Position numbers and translations under genes: made by a program
The notes under the pieces: model-generated
Databases searched by the model: none
The model's input: only the letters and a program-made list of their open reading frames with translations
What the model was told of the DNA's origin: nothing
Shown: piece by piece, positions 24,462-32,075 of the stretch
Layout: the number at the start of each line of letters is the position of its first letter
How positions within the stretch are numbered: position 1 is the stretch's first letter
From: Rhodococcus sp. Leaf278
Lineage (GTDB): Bacteria > Actinomycetota > Actinomycetes > Mycobacteriales > Mycobacteriaceae
Length of the DNA stretch: 64,000 bases
NCBI RefSeq assembly: GCF_001426085.1
Contig: NZ_LMRR01000003.1
Span: 62,001-126,000, forward strand
Direction: 5' to 3'

Positions 24462-25649
24462 ATGTCGTGGCCGCCACACGCCCGAACAACCAAGGATTGG
24501 CAGCCTCGACATCGTCAAGGCTCGAAGGCAGACCGCACGCTCGATCGAATCGAGGTGTCGATCCCTCCTGCGATCAAAGACCTTGTCTTTTCGCCGTCCA
24601 ACAAGACCGCTCAGGCGCAGGAAGCTGCGATCATCGCGGTGGCTCGTCTCGAAGCGGGATTTGGCGAGCACCTCGCGCCCCTCGCAGATTTCTTGCTCCG
24701 AAGCGAATCCGTGGCATCATCCAAAATCGAGAGTGTCGACGCCGGTTGGCACGCGTTCGGTCGCGCACTGGCCGGGGGCAAGGCGAGCGTCGATGCCAAA
24801 TCTCAACTCGCTGCAGTACACGCGCTGAGCACGATGATCGACGCGGCGGGCCGTGGACCGGTGTCGCTCGACACCCTTCTCGACGCACATCGACTTCTCA
24901 TGGCTCCCGATTTCTACACTGCGAAAGACAGTGGCGCACTGCGTGATGTGCAGAATTGGATCGGTGGCAGCGACTACACACCTATCAATGCGCTGTACGT
25001 TCCACCGCCGCCGGATCTCGTCCCCGAACTGATGGACGACTTGCTGGTGTTCGCGAACCGCACGGACATGCCGATCATCGCTCAGGCCGCGATCGCTCAC
25101 GCACAGTTCGAGTCCATCCACCCGTTCACCGACGGCAATGGCCGAATCGGACGTGCATTGATCAGCGCGATTTTCCGCCGGCGCGGCCTGACTCGTCGAA
25201 TCACCGTTCCGTTGGCCTTGGCGATGCTCGCCGACACGACTCGATACTTCTCCTTCTTGACGGGGTACCGCAGTGGACAGGCGGACGAGTTCGTCCACTA
25301 TCTGGCGTCGGCGGCTGTGCACGCAAGCGAAGCGTCAGCCGAGTCGGCGCACGCTCTCTCGGAGCTGCCGGGGGCGTGGAAACACGTAGCAAAACCTCGC
25401 GCCAATTCTGCTGACGAAGCGCTGCTGGCCCGACTGCTGGAGGTGCCGATCCTCAACGCAGACATGGCGACAGAGATCACCGGAACAACCGATGTCAGCG
25501 CGTATCGCGCACTTGGTCGACTGACCGAGGCAGGCATCTTGGAGTTGATTTCCACGAGCAAGCGAAACCAGATATGGGCGGCGACCGACGTCCTGGCCGA
25601 GCTCGACGCACTGAGCGCCGCGATCGGCAAACGGACGCTCAGTCCTTGA
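24462..25649 (+). CDS. Fic family protein (AMPylase)
   Basis: The 395-aa protein starts at ATG 24462 after GAGGGAGG; an upstream frame to 24405 is rejected. Fic_N lies in the first 120 residues and contains SSKIESVDAGW, the position of the inhibitory helix motif SxxxE, though with Ser where Gly or Asn is usual. The catalytic Fic motif HPFTDGNGRIGR begins at His220. A winged-helix-like C-terminus (LLARLLEVPILNADMATEIT and TEAGILELISTSKRNQIWA) follows. Such proteins transfer AMP to target hydroxyls and often act in stress or toxin-antitoxin systems. An AT-rich promoter region with CTTAAG/ATTAAG repeats lies at 24390-24425. No antitoxin gene is adjacent. Confidence 0.93.
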   Translation: MSWPPHARTTKDWQPRHRQGSKADRTLDRIEVSIPPAIKDLVFSPSNKTAQAQEAAIIAVARLEAGFGEHLAPLADFLLRSESVASSKIESVDAGWHAFGRALAGGKASVDAKSQLAAVHALSTMIDAAGRGPVSLDTLLDAHRLLMAPDFYTAKDSGALRDVQNWIGGSDYTPINALYVPPPPDLVPELMDDLLVFANRTDMPIIAQAAIAHAQFESIHPFTDGNGRIGRALISAIFRRRGLTRRITVPLALAMLADTTRYFSFLTGYRSGQADEFVHYLASAAVHASEASAESAHALSELPGAWKHVAKPRANSADEALLARLLEVPILNADMATEITGTTDVSAYRALGRLTEAGILELISTSKRNQIWAATDVLAELDALSAAIGKRTLSP

Positions 25650-25756
25650 ACTCGAGCGCTGGCGGAGGTCGGAACAATGGTTCGGCGGTTAGGCGCGCAA
25701 CTTCATCCTGACCGCCTGTAGGGCTACGTCAGGATTCGCATCGCCGTCGGCTGACA

Positions 25757-26590
25757 TCAATTGTTGATCGTCTCCCGCGCGGCTCCTCGCTCCACCACTC
25801 GTCGAGCGGTTCGGGCAACGGCCTCGTCGATCAGAAATCCCTTGCAGTCCACCGCCACACCGGACTCCGCACGTTCCAAGTCGGCCAACAGTTCCTCGGC
25901 TTCTCGTACCTCGTCCTCCGAGGGCACGAACACCGTTCGCACAGGCCCGAGTTGAGCCGGATGAATACATGCGCGCCCGACAAAACCGAGACCGGCCAGA
26001 GTGCGTGTGTCGGTCTCGAACGCATCGGCATCGCGGAAGTTTCGCGACACCGCGGCCGGCGGCGGATCGATTCCGGCCGCCACGCTGGCCGCGACCACCT
26101 GGGCACGCACGAACGACAGTGACTCCGCAGAACCGTCGACGCCCAGATCTGCGGCGAGGTCCACCTCACCGATCTGAAGGAACTTGACCCGAGGAGCACG
26201 GGCAATCTCGAGGGCCGCGAACACTCCCGCGGCAGTCTCGATGAGAGGCGAGACCACCGCGTCACTGCCACTCAGTAGAGCGTCGGCCTGTTCGATCTCC
26301 CGAGCAGAGGAGACCTTCGGAAGCCAGATACCTGTCAGGTTCGGGTGCAGGACCGCGCGAATATCGTCCTCCTGCAACGATCCCGGATTCACTCGCACCC
26401 AGATCTGCACCTCACCCGGTTCGCAGGCAGCAACCCACTCGGCTACCGTCGCGCGGGCGCGATCCTTGTTCGCCGCGGTGACGGCGTCCTCCAGATCCAG
26501 CACCACCGCGTCCGTGCCCGACGCCAATGCTTTGTCGAAGCGCTCCGGCACGTCCCCGGGGACGTAGAGGTACGTCAGAGCGGACCTCAT
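25757..26590 (-). CDS. HpcH/HpaI or CitE-type CoA ester lyase
   Basis: The 277-aa TIM-barrel protein starts RSALTYLYVPGDVPERFDKA and contains DAVVLDLEDAV (metal and CoA region), WVRVNPG, PKVSSAREIEQADALL, IETAAGVFAALEIA, IGEVDLAADLGVDG and GRACIHPAQLGPVRTVF. These are CitE/citramalyl-CoA or malyl-CoA lyase hallmarks. It cleaves or forms a beta-hydroxyacyl-CoA, for example citramalyl-CoA to pyruvate and acetyl-CoA. It is the last gene of a five-gene leftward operon and overlaps the acyl-CoA dehydrogenase by ATGA. With MaoC and CaiB proteins upstream, a citramalyl-CoA-like substrate is favoured. Confidence 0.88.
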   Translation of the reverse strand: MRSALTYLYVPGDVPERFDKALASGTDAVVLDLEDAVTAANKDRARATVAEWVAACEPGEVQIWVRVNPGSLQEDDIRAVLHPNLTGIWLPKVSSAREIEQADALLSGSDAVVSPLIETAAGVFAALEIARAPRVKFLQIGEVDLAADLGVDGSAESLSFVRAQVVAASVAAGIDPPPAAVSRNFRDADAFETDTRTLAGLGFVGRACIHPAQLGPVRTVFVPSEDEVREAEELLADLERAESGVAVDCKGFLIDEAVARTARRVVERGAARETINN

Positions 26591-27750
26591 CCAATGACTC
26601 CCGTACCCGCGACGAGGGACTTGGCAATGACGGTGCGCATGATGTCGTTGGTGCCCTCACCGATGGCCATCAGCGGGGCGTCGCGGTAGAGGCGCTCGAC
26701 GACGAACTCGGTGGAGTAGCCATAGCCACCGTGGATGCGCATGGCTTCGAGGCTGGCGGTGATGGCGGCTTCGGAGGCGAAGTACTTGGCCATGCCGGCT
26801 TCCATGTCCACCCGCTTGCCTGAATCGGCCTGCGATGCAGCCCAGTACGTCATCAGACGTGCAGCCTGCAGCTGGGTCGCGATGTCGGCAATCTTGAGCT
26901 GGATCGCCTGGAACTCGGCGATGGGCTGACCGAATGCGGTGCGCTGCTTCGCGTATTCGAGCGCCGCGTCGTAGGCAGCCTGCGCGATTCCGACGCTGCG
27001 TCCGGCAATGTTGAGGCGACCGATCTCCAGACCGGACAGCGCCTGCTGCAGACCTCGACCTTCCACCCCACCGAGCACTGCGTCGACGGGAACCCGCACA
27101 TCGGTGAAGGTGATCTCACACGATTCGGTGCCCTTGTAGCCGAGCTTGCCCATGTCGCGCTGCACCTCGAACCCGTCGGTCATGGTGTCGATCAGCAGCA
27201 GCGACATTCCCTTGTGCGCGGGCGTCGTGGTGGTGTCGGTCTTCGCCAGTACCGGAAGCACATTCGCGTGCCGTGCGTTGGTGATCCACGTCTTCGCGCC
27301 GTTGACGACGTAGTGGTCGCCGTCGCGCTTGGCGGTGGTCTTGATGCCCTGCAGGTCGGTGCCGGCACCGGGCTCGGTGAGACCGACGCCCGTTCGCCAT
27401 TCACCGGACGCAAGCTTGGGCAGCAGAGTCTTCTTCTGCTCCTCGGTGCCGTGCTTGCCAATCATCCAGCACGACAGGTTGTGGCTGCCGAGAATGCCGG
27501 CGACGCCCATCCATCCGCGGGCCAGCTCCTCGTACACCAGGGTGAACGAGACCTTGTCGAGGTCGAGGCCGCCGTACTCCTCCGGCGTCGTGATGCCGAA
27601 CAGACCCATGGCCTTCATGTGCTCGACGATCTCGGTGGGGTACCGGCCCGTCTTCTCCCACTCGTTGGCGACCGGGATGATTTCCTTGTCGACGAAGGTG
27701 CGCAATGCTTTACGGAAGGCCGTCTGCTGCTCGTCGTAGGTGAAGTCCAT
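26587..27750 (-). CDS. Acyl-CoA dehydrogenase
   Basis: The 387-aa flavoprotein has the two family signatures VGLTEPGAGTDLQGIKT and QLQAARLMTYWAASQADSGKRV. The catalytic Glu is in the region RIHGGYGYSTEFVVERLYRDA and the C-terminal motif is IGEGTNDIMRTVIAK. It would oxidise a short or branched acyl-CoA to the enoyl-CoA with electron transfer flavoprotein. It sits between the MmgE/PrpD gene (24-bp gap) and the lyase gene, so it probably makes the unsaturated thioester hydrated by the MaoC protein. Confidence 0.94.
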   Translation of the reverse strand: MDFTYDEQQTAFRKALRTFVDKEIIPVANEWEKTGRYPTEIVEHMKAMGLFGITTPEEYGGLDLDKVSFTLVYEELARGWMGVAGILGSHNLSCWMIGKHGTEEQKKTLLPKLASGEWRTGVGLTEPGAGTDLQGIKTTAKRDGDHYVVNGAKTWITNARHANVLPVLAKTDTTTTPAHKGMSLLLIDTMTDGFEVQRDMGKLGYKGTESCEITFTDVRVPVDAVLGGVEGRGLQQALSGLEIGRLNIAGRSVGIAQAAYDAALEYAKQRTAFGQPIAEFQAIQLKIADIATQLQAARLMTYWAASQADSGKRVDMEAGMAKYFASEAAITASLEAMRIHGGYGYSTEFVVERLYRDAPLMAIGEGTNDIMRTVIAKSLVAGTGVIG

Positions 27751-27774
27751 GATGATGTCCTGTCGGTTGAAGTG

Positions 27775-29145
27775 TCAGGGTGCCGGCGCGATGGCTGCGG
27801 CGAGGTCGAGGATGGCGGTCAAGTCGGTTTCGTCGATTAACCCGAGGATGCGGTCGGCCAGCTCGTGGGCACGAGAGTCGTTGCCGCAGTTGGCGAGAAA
27901 CTTCTCGAGCAGGCGGTCGTCGCTCAGCGGGAATCCGGCGGATCCTTGGCTGCCGCCGACGGAGGCGTCGAGCACGCGTCCGTCGGTGAGGGTGAGAACC
28001 GCCCTGCCCGACGCGGCCGCCGCGGGTAACTCGGACGGCAGGTTCGTCACCCGCACCTTGCGGGCGGAGCCGAGGACGTCCTCGCGTGCGATGGATTCGT
28101 CGGTGTAGGTCGAGACGGTGATGGCTCCGTCGTGCAGTAGTGCCGCCACACTCCACGGCAGATCGAACTTGCCGTCGTAGGTGCTGCGCGGTGAGGCGAC
28201 CCCGGTGTTGGGGCCGCAGACGAACGGACTCGAGTCGGGGTGAACGAACACCTCGATGTCGTCGACATCACTGGCCTGAACTGCATTGTCGCCGAGCGCT
28301 TCCGACACCGCATCGAGCGTCACGTGCATCAGTTGGCAACTGGGATACGGCTTGATGCCGATCCGGGTTGCTTCCCACCGCGTGCCGAGTCCGTCGGTCA
28401 ACGCAGCAAAATTCGTGGGCCGATCGGTCAGCGCAGCGTAGATTCCGCGTCGACCTTCGAGAACCGACGACGGGCCGGTCGCACCGGCGGCCGCGAGCCG
28501 GGCCGCTAGCACACCGTTCATGCTCGCTGATCCCGGATGCAGGGCCTTGGTGTCGGCGTCGGTGTCGAGGAACTCGAGCAGCCCCGAACTGGACGACCCG
28601 GCGATGCCGAGGGCGTTGACCAACGTCTCGGTGTCGAACTTCGAGAGGTGCCCGGCGACGAGTGCGGCTGTCAACGGTCCTACCGCTGCCGTGGCATGCA
28701 CGCCGCGAGCGTGGAATCCGTGCGGACTGACTTCACCGAGGCGGCAGGCGGTTTCGAGACCCAGGGCTGCGGCGGTCAGCACATCGGCACCCGAGGCCGA
28801 TACCTGCTGCCCAACGGCGAACGCCGCGGGAAGCGATACCGCCGTCGCGTGCACCAGAGCGCCCGCATGGGTGTCGTCGAAGTCCAGAGAGTGCAGCATC
28901 ACCCCGGTCGCGAAGGCGGCTGCCGGTGCAGACAGCCCGCGGGTTCCGGTGAGAGGCCGCGCCTCCGGTGGGCCGCCGAGGGCGTCGGCCACTGTCCAGC
29001 CCGGTCGGCCATAGCCGAGACGTTGGGCCGCAACGGTATTGCCGACGCCGTCGAGTAGGTGACGCGCGGCCGCGTGCCGGACGTCCTCGGACAGATCGGC
29101 GACGGTGACACCCGCTGCCCACTCCGCCAGGATCGTCGAGGTCAC
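27775..29145 (-). CDS. MmgE/PrpD family protein
   Basis: The 456-aa protein starts at GTG 29145, overlapping the CoA-transferase stop by 4 bp. Frames extending upstream are antisense shadow. It contains the family pattern HLLDGVGNTVAAQRLGYGRP, MLHSLDFDDTHAGALVHATA, NALGIAGSSSSGLLEFL and HPGSASMNGVLAARLAAAGA, then PYPSCQLMHVTLDAV. Relatives include 2-methylcitrate dehydratase, cis-aconitate (itaconate-forming) decarboxylase and various isomerases and lyases. In this operon it may act on a C5-C6 dicarboxylate or its CoA ester; the exact reaction is not predictable. Confidence 0.88.
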   Translation of the reverse strand: MTSTILAEWAAGVTVADLSEDVRHAAARHLLDGVGNTVAAQRLGYGRPGWTVADALGGPPEARPLTGTRGLSAPAAAFATGVMLHSLDFDDTHAGALVHATAVSLPAAFAVGQQVSASGADVLTAAALGLETACRLGEVSPHGFHARGVHATAAVGPLTAALVAGHLSKFDTETLVNALGIAGSSSSGLLEFLDTDADTKALHPGSASMNGVLAARLAAAGATGPSSVLEGRRGIYAALTDRPTNFAALTDGLGTRWEATRIGIKPYPSCQLMHVTLDAVSEALGDNAVQASDVDDIEVFVHPDSSPFVCGPNTGVASPRSTYDGKFDLPWSVAALLHDGAITVSTYTDESIAREDVLGSARKVRVTNLPSELPAAAASGRAVLTLTDGRVLDASVGGSQGSAGFPLSDDRLLEKFLANCGNDSRAHELADRILGLIDETDLTAILDLAAAIAPAP

Positions 29146-30359
29146 GCCCGCACCTCGTCCTTCGCCGTACCGAAGGCTCCCTCCGCCTTCAGTGTCGCGA
29201 TTCGTTCGTCGTCGTAACCCAGTTGGTCGCGCACGATGTCGTCGAAGTGCTCGTTGCGCTGCGGCGCTCGGCGGTACTGCTTGGCCTCGGATCCGAAGTT
29301 CACCGGGGAGGCGACCTGACGCACGGTGTTGTACACCGGGTGCTCGGTCTCGACCACGAGATTGCGTGCGAGCGTGTGCGGTTCGGTCAGTGCGTGCTCG
29401 ACGTCGTTGATCGGCCCGGTAGGCACCCCGGCCGGGCCGAGCTTCGAGAGCCAGTGCTCGACGGTGTTGGTAGCGAACACCTCTTCCAGGATCGGCAGGA
29501 GCACGTCCTGGTTCTTGCCACGCAGCGAGAAGTTGGTGAACCGCGGATCGGCACCGAGATCCGGGCGATCGATGGCCACGACGAGCCGGTCCCAGAACTT
29601 CTCCTTCGCACAGCCGACGATGAGCCAGCCGTCCGTTGCCTCGAAGGCCTGGAACGGCACCAGGGACGGGTGAGCGGAATTCTTCGTGCGGATCGGCTCG
29701 AAGCCGGCGTTGAGATGCCATGTCGCGGGATACGTGAGGAGCGACATCGCCGTGTCATACAGCGAGACGTCGCAGTCACCGCCGATGCCGTCGCGCTTGG
29801 CAGCGTGCAGTCCCGACAGCAGCGAGATCGCGGCGACGAATCCACCGGAGTAATCGACCAGCGACAGACCGGATTTGGTGGGCGGGCCGTCCGGGTCGCC
29901 GGTGACGCTCATCCAGCCGGCGAGGCCCTGCAGAATGTAGTCGTAACCAGGCTCCTTCGAGCGCGGTCCGGTCATACCGAACCCGGTGAGGCTGCAGCAC
30001 ACGATTGCGGGATTGAGATGCTTGAGCTGGTCGTAGGTGATGCCGATCTTCTCCGGCACGTCACCACGAAGGTTGGAGTAGACGGCGTCGCTGGTGCGGA
30101 CGAGGTCCTCGAACACCGCTCGGCCACTCGGGGTCGAGAGGTCAAGGGAGAGTGAGCGTTTGTTGCGATTGAAGCTCTCGAAGAACAGCGAGTCTTCACC
30201 CTCGTTGTAGGGCGGGACATAGCGGCCGACGTCGCCGCCGACGCTGGGGTCCTCGATCTTGATGACATCCGCGCCGAGGTCGGCCAAGTGCAAGCTACCG
30301 AACGGGCCTGCGCCGTACTGCTCGAGGGAGATGATACGGACGTCTTCGAGTGGCCTCAT
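29142..30359 (-). CDS. CaiB/BaiF family CoA transferase
   Basis: The 405-aa class III CoA transferase begins LEDVRIISLEQYGAGPFGS and shows LADLGADVIKIEDP, NRNKRSLSLDLSTPSG and the catalytic Asp region SGLSLVDYSGGFVAAISLLS. A C-terminal GPINDVEHALTEPH region follows. It moves CoA from a donor such as succinyl-CoA to a carboxylic acid. It overlaps the MaoC gene upstream (ATGA) and the MmgE gene downstream. In itaconate degradation the same trio (CaiB-type transferase, MaoC-type hydratase, CitE-type lyase) is used, which supports a related dicarboxylate substrate here. Confidence 0.93.
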   Translation of the reverse strand: MRPLEDVRIISLEQYGAGPFGSLHLADLGADVIKIEDPSVGGDVGRYVPPYNEGEDSLFFESFNRNKRSLSLDLSTPSGRAVFEDLVRTSDAVYSNLRGDVPEKIGITYDQLKHLNPAIVCCSLTGFGMTGPRSKEPGYDYILQGLAGWMSVTGDPDGPPTKSGLSLVDYSGGFVAAISLLSGLHAAKRDGIGGDCDVSLYDTAMSLLTYPATWHLNAGFEPIRTKNSAHPSLVPFQAFEATDGWLIVGCAKEKFWDRLVVAIDRPDLGADPRFTNFSLRGKNQDVLLPILEEVFATNTVEHWLSKLGPAGVPTGPINDVEHALTEPHTLARNLVVETEHPVYNTVRQVASPVNFGSEAKQYRRAPQRNEHFDDIVRDQLGYDDERIATLKAEGAFGTAKDEVRA

Positions 30360-30904
30360 GCGTCGGAATCCTTAGTCTGGGGAAGTTCGAGCGGTCCGTT
30401 CTGCGCTTCGGGGAAGTAGTTCTGCCCGATGCCACTGTCGCGGGTAGCGACCATGACCGAGCGCTTCCACGAAATGACCTCGACGCCATCTTGATTGAGG
30501 CCGCGGGTGATCATCGAGATAATGCCGGCGTAGGGGCGTGACTCGGATTTGCGCAGCCCGGTGCAGATGCTTTCGGCGTACAGGGTGTCGCCTGCGTAGA
30601 CCGGGTGGGACATCTTGATGTCGGTGAAGGCGAGGTTGGAGATGGCGTTCTGGCTCATGTCGATCACCGAAAGTCCCAGCACCACAGAGACTGTGAAGCC
30701 GGAGTTGACGATGACCTTCCCATCGGTGATGGGGTTCTGAGATGCCAGGTGCGCGTTGAAATGGTTCTGATTGGTGTTGAGCGACAGCAGCGTGATCCAC
30801 GTGTTGTCGGTCTCCGAGATCGTCCGCCCGAAGGGATGTTGGTAGACGTCCCCCACGGCGTAGTCGTCGAAGAAGCGCCCCAGAACGGCCGGATGGATTG
30901 CCAC
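30356..30904 (-). CDS. MaoC family dehydratase
   Basis: The 182-aa hot-dog-fold protein has the hydratase-2 segment TLLSLNTNQNHFNAHLAS, with the active-site Asn/His pattern. VNSGFTVSVVLGLSVIDMSQ and YAGDTLYAESICTGLRKSES follow. Its size resembles stand-alone itaconyl/mesaconyl-CoA hydratases. It is the first gene of the leftward operon, 41 bp downstream of a perfect FadR-type palindrome. It would hydrate the enoyl-CoA made in the pathway to the beta-hydroxyacyl-CoA cleaved by the CitE-type lyase. Confidence 0.9.
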   Translation of the reverse strand: MAIHPAVLGRFFDDYAVGDVYQHPFGRTISETDNTWITLLSLNTNQNHFNAHLASQNPITDGKVIVNSGFTVSVVLGLSVIDMSQNAISNLAFTDIKMSHPVYAGDTLYAESICTGLRKSESRPYAGIISMITRGLNQDGVEVISWKRSVMVATRDSGIGQNYFPEAQNGPLELPQTKDSDA

Positions 30905-30944
30905 CGTGTCTCCTCGTGTCGGTTTGGCGAGTGCCTTACCTAAA

Positions 30945-30967
30945 CCATAAACATCAGATGTTTATGG
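30945..30967. promoter_or_regulatory. GntR/FadR-type operator, perfect 23-bp palindrome (O1)
   Basis: Arms CCATAAACATC (30945-30955) and GATGTTTATGG (30957-30967) surround a single A. This is an exact 11-bp inverted repeat 41 bp upstream of the MaoC ATG. Similar sites lie at 31936 and 37233. A lone half-site GATGTTTA lies at 31031-31038. The probable binder is the GntR protein encoded at 31036-31770. Confidence 0.8.
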
Positions 30968-31035
30968 CGTCAAGGGTTCGAGAAAACCGGTAATCAGCAA
31001 TCTTCACGTGAATCGACTCGGAAAAGAGCAGATGT

Positions 31036-31770
31036 TTACGGGTTACGGAGTCGATCCATCTGTCGGTACGAGTCACCGAGGTGGTCGAGATGCTTACGCA
31101 TCAGATCCATGGCGGCCATCGAGTCACCGGCCTCCACCACGTCGAGCAGTCCCCGATGGTCGCTGTCGACGCACTGCCAGAAGCCCTCGGGCGCATGGTC
31201 ACGACCGAATCGACCGGACAGGACACGGAAGACGGGTGCGGTGATGAGCTCGAGCAGGGGGTTGTGGGCTGCGCGCAGCAAGACGAGGTGGAATTCCTGG
31301 TTCTTGGCGAAGGTCTCGGGTCCCTGCACTTGGTTGGGGTCGAAGATAGTCGCGTTGAGCTGCTCGAGATGCTCGTCGGTGCGGCGGAACGCCGCGATGC
31401 CCGCGGCCGGGACCTCCATCAGGTTGCGCACTTCCATGAGCTGGTCGACGGTTACAGTCTCCGCGGCGGCCATCAGAGCGACACCGGTTTCCAGGTGTTC
31501 ACTGATATGTCCGACGCTGGGGACGGCGACGAAGCTTCCCCCGGTCACTCCCCTGGTCGTCTCGATCAGGTTCTGACTGGCCAGGGACCGGAGGGCTTCA
31601 CGAATAGTGCTACGCCCGACGCCGAATTCGGCGGTGAGCTCGGCTTCGCCGGGCAGCCGCTCCCCTGGCTGCAGCTCACCGGAGAGGATGCGGCTCCGAA
31701 GATGGCCGGCGAGAACCGCATACGCGGGGACACTCTTGGCGGTCGCCTTGAGCGGAGCCGATTGGGCCAC
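31036..31770 (-). CDS. GntR family regulator, FadR/FCD subfamily
   Basis: The 244-aa protein has an N-terminal winged helix-turn-helix (LQPGERLPGEAELTAEFGVG then STIREALRSLASQNLIETTRG). The all-helical FCD effector domain follows, with LMEVRNLMEVPAAGIAAFR, a metal/ligand His in EFHLVLLRAAHNPLLEL, and DHRGLLDVVEAGD. It lies between the leftward CoA operon and the rightward hyuAB operon. It most likely represses both plus the importer operon, with a carboxylate or CoA ester as inducer. Confidence 0.92.
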   Translation of the reverse strand: MAQSAPLKATAKSVPAYAVLAGHLRSRILSGELQPGERLPGEAELTAEFGVGRSTIREALRSLASQNLIETTRGVTGGSFVAVPSVGHISEHLETGVALMAAAETVTVDQLMEVRNLMEVPAAGIAAFRRTDEHLEQLNATIFDPNQVQGPETFAKNQEFHLVLLRAAHNPLLELITAPVFRVLSGRFGRDHAPEGFWQCVDSDHRGLLDVVEAGDSMAAMDLMRKHLDHLGDSYRQMDRLRNP

Positions 31771-31935
31771 GTCTTCCCCCTGATGTCGCTCGACTGTTTC
31801 TACTGACCGGTCGGCTCGAGCTTAGCGTGACCGATGCCCCGAGATGCGGAGATCGCAACCCCCGATACATCCGCTCTTTAGCAAGAAACCACGCATACCG
31901 ACGCGAATCCAGGCCGATATCTGGACAAAGCCGAC

Positions 31936-31956
31936 GCAATACATCAGAGGTATTGC
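31936..31956. promoter_or_regulatory. FadR-type operator upstream of hyuA (O2)
   Basis: GCAATACATC (31936-31945) and GAGGTATTGC (31947-31956) flank one central A and pair at nine of ten positions. The central ATC-A-GA matches O1. The site lies 119 bp upstream of the hyuA ATG, inside the 305-bp divergent region 31771-32075 between gntR and hyuA, which holds no other feature I can support. Confidence 0.6.
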
Positions 31957-32075
31957 TTTTCCCGTCGATCATCAGCACTATGACTCATGTCACCTCAGCA
32001 GTGACCCCACGACTTCGTAGGACACGCGGAGCACGACTTCCCGCTCCCCTCGGGCACCGACAGAACGGACGCAGC

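Noticed and set aside
31827..32075. N-terminal extension of HyuA by 83 codons
   Set aside because: The family starts at the MKRIGVDVGGTFTD region; the extension covers the promoter and operator.
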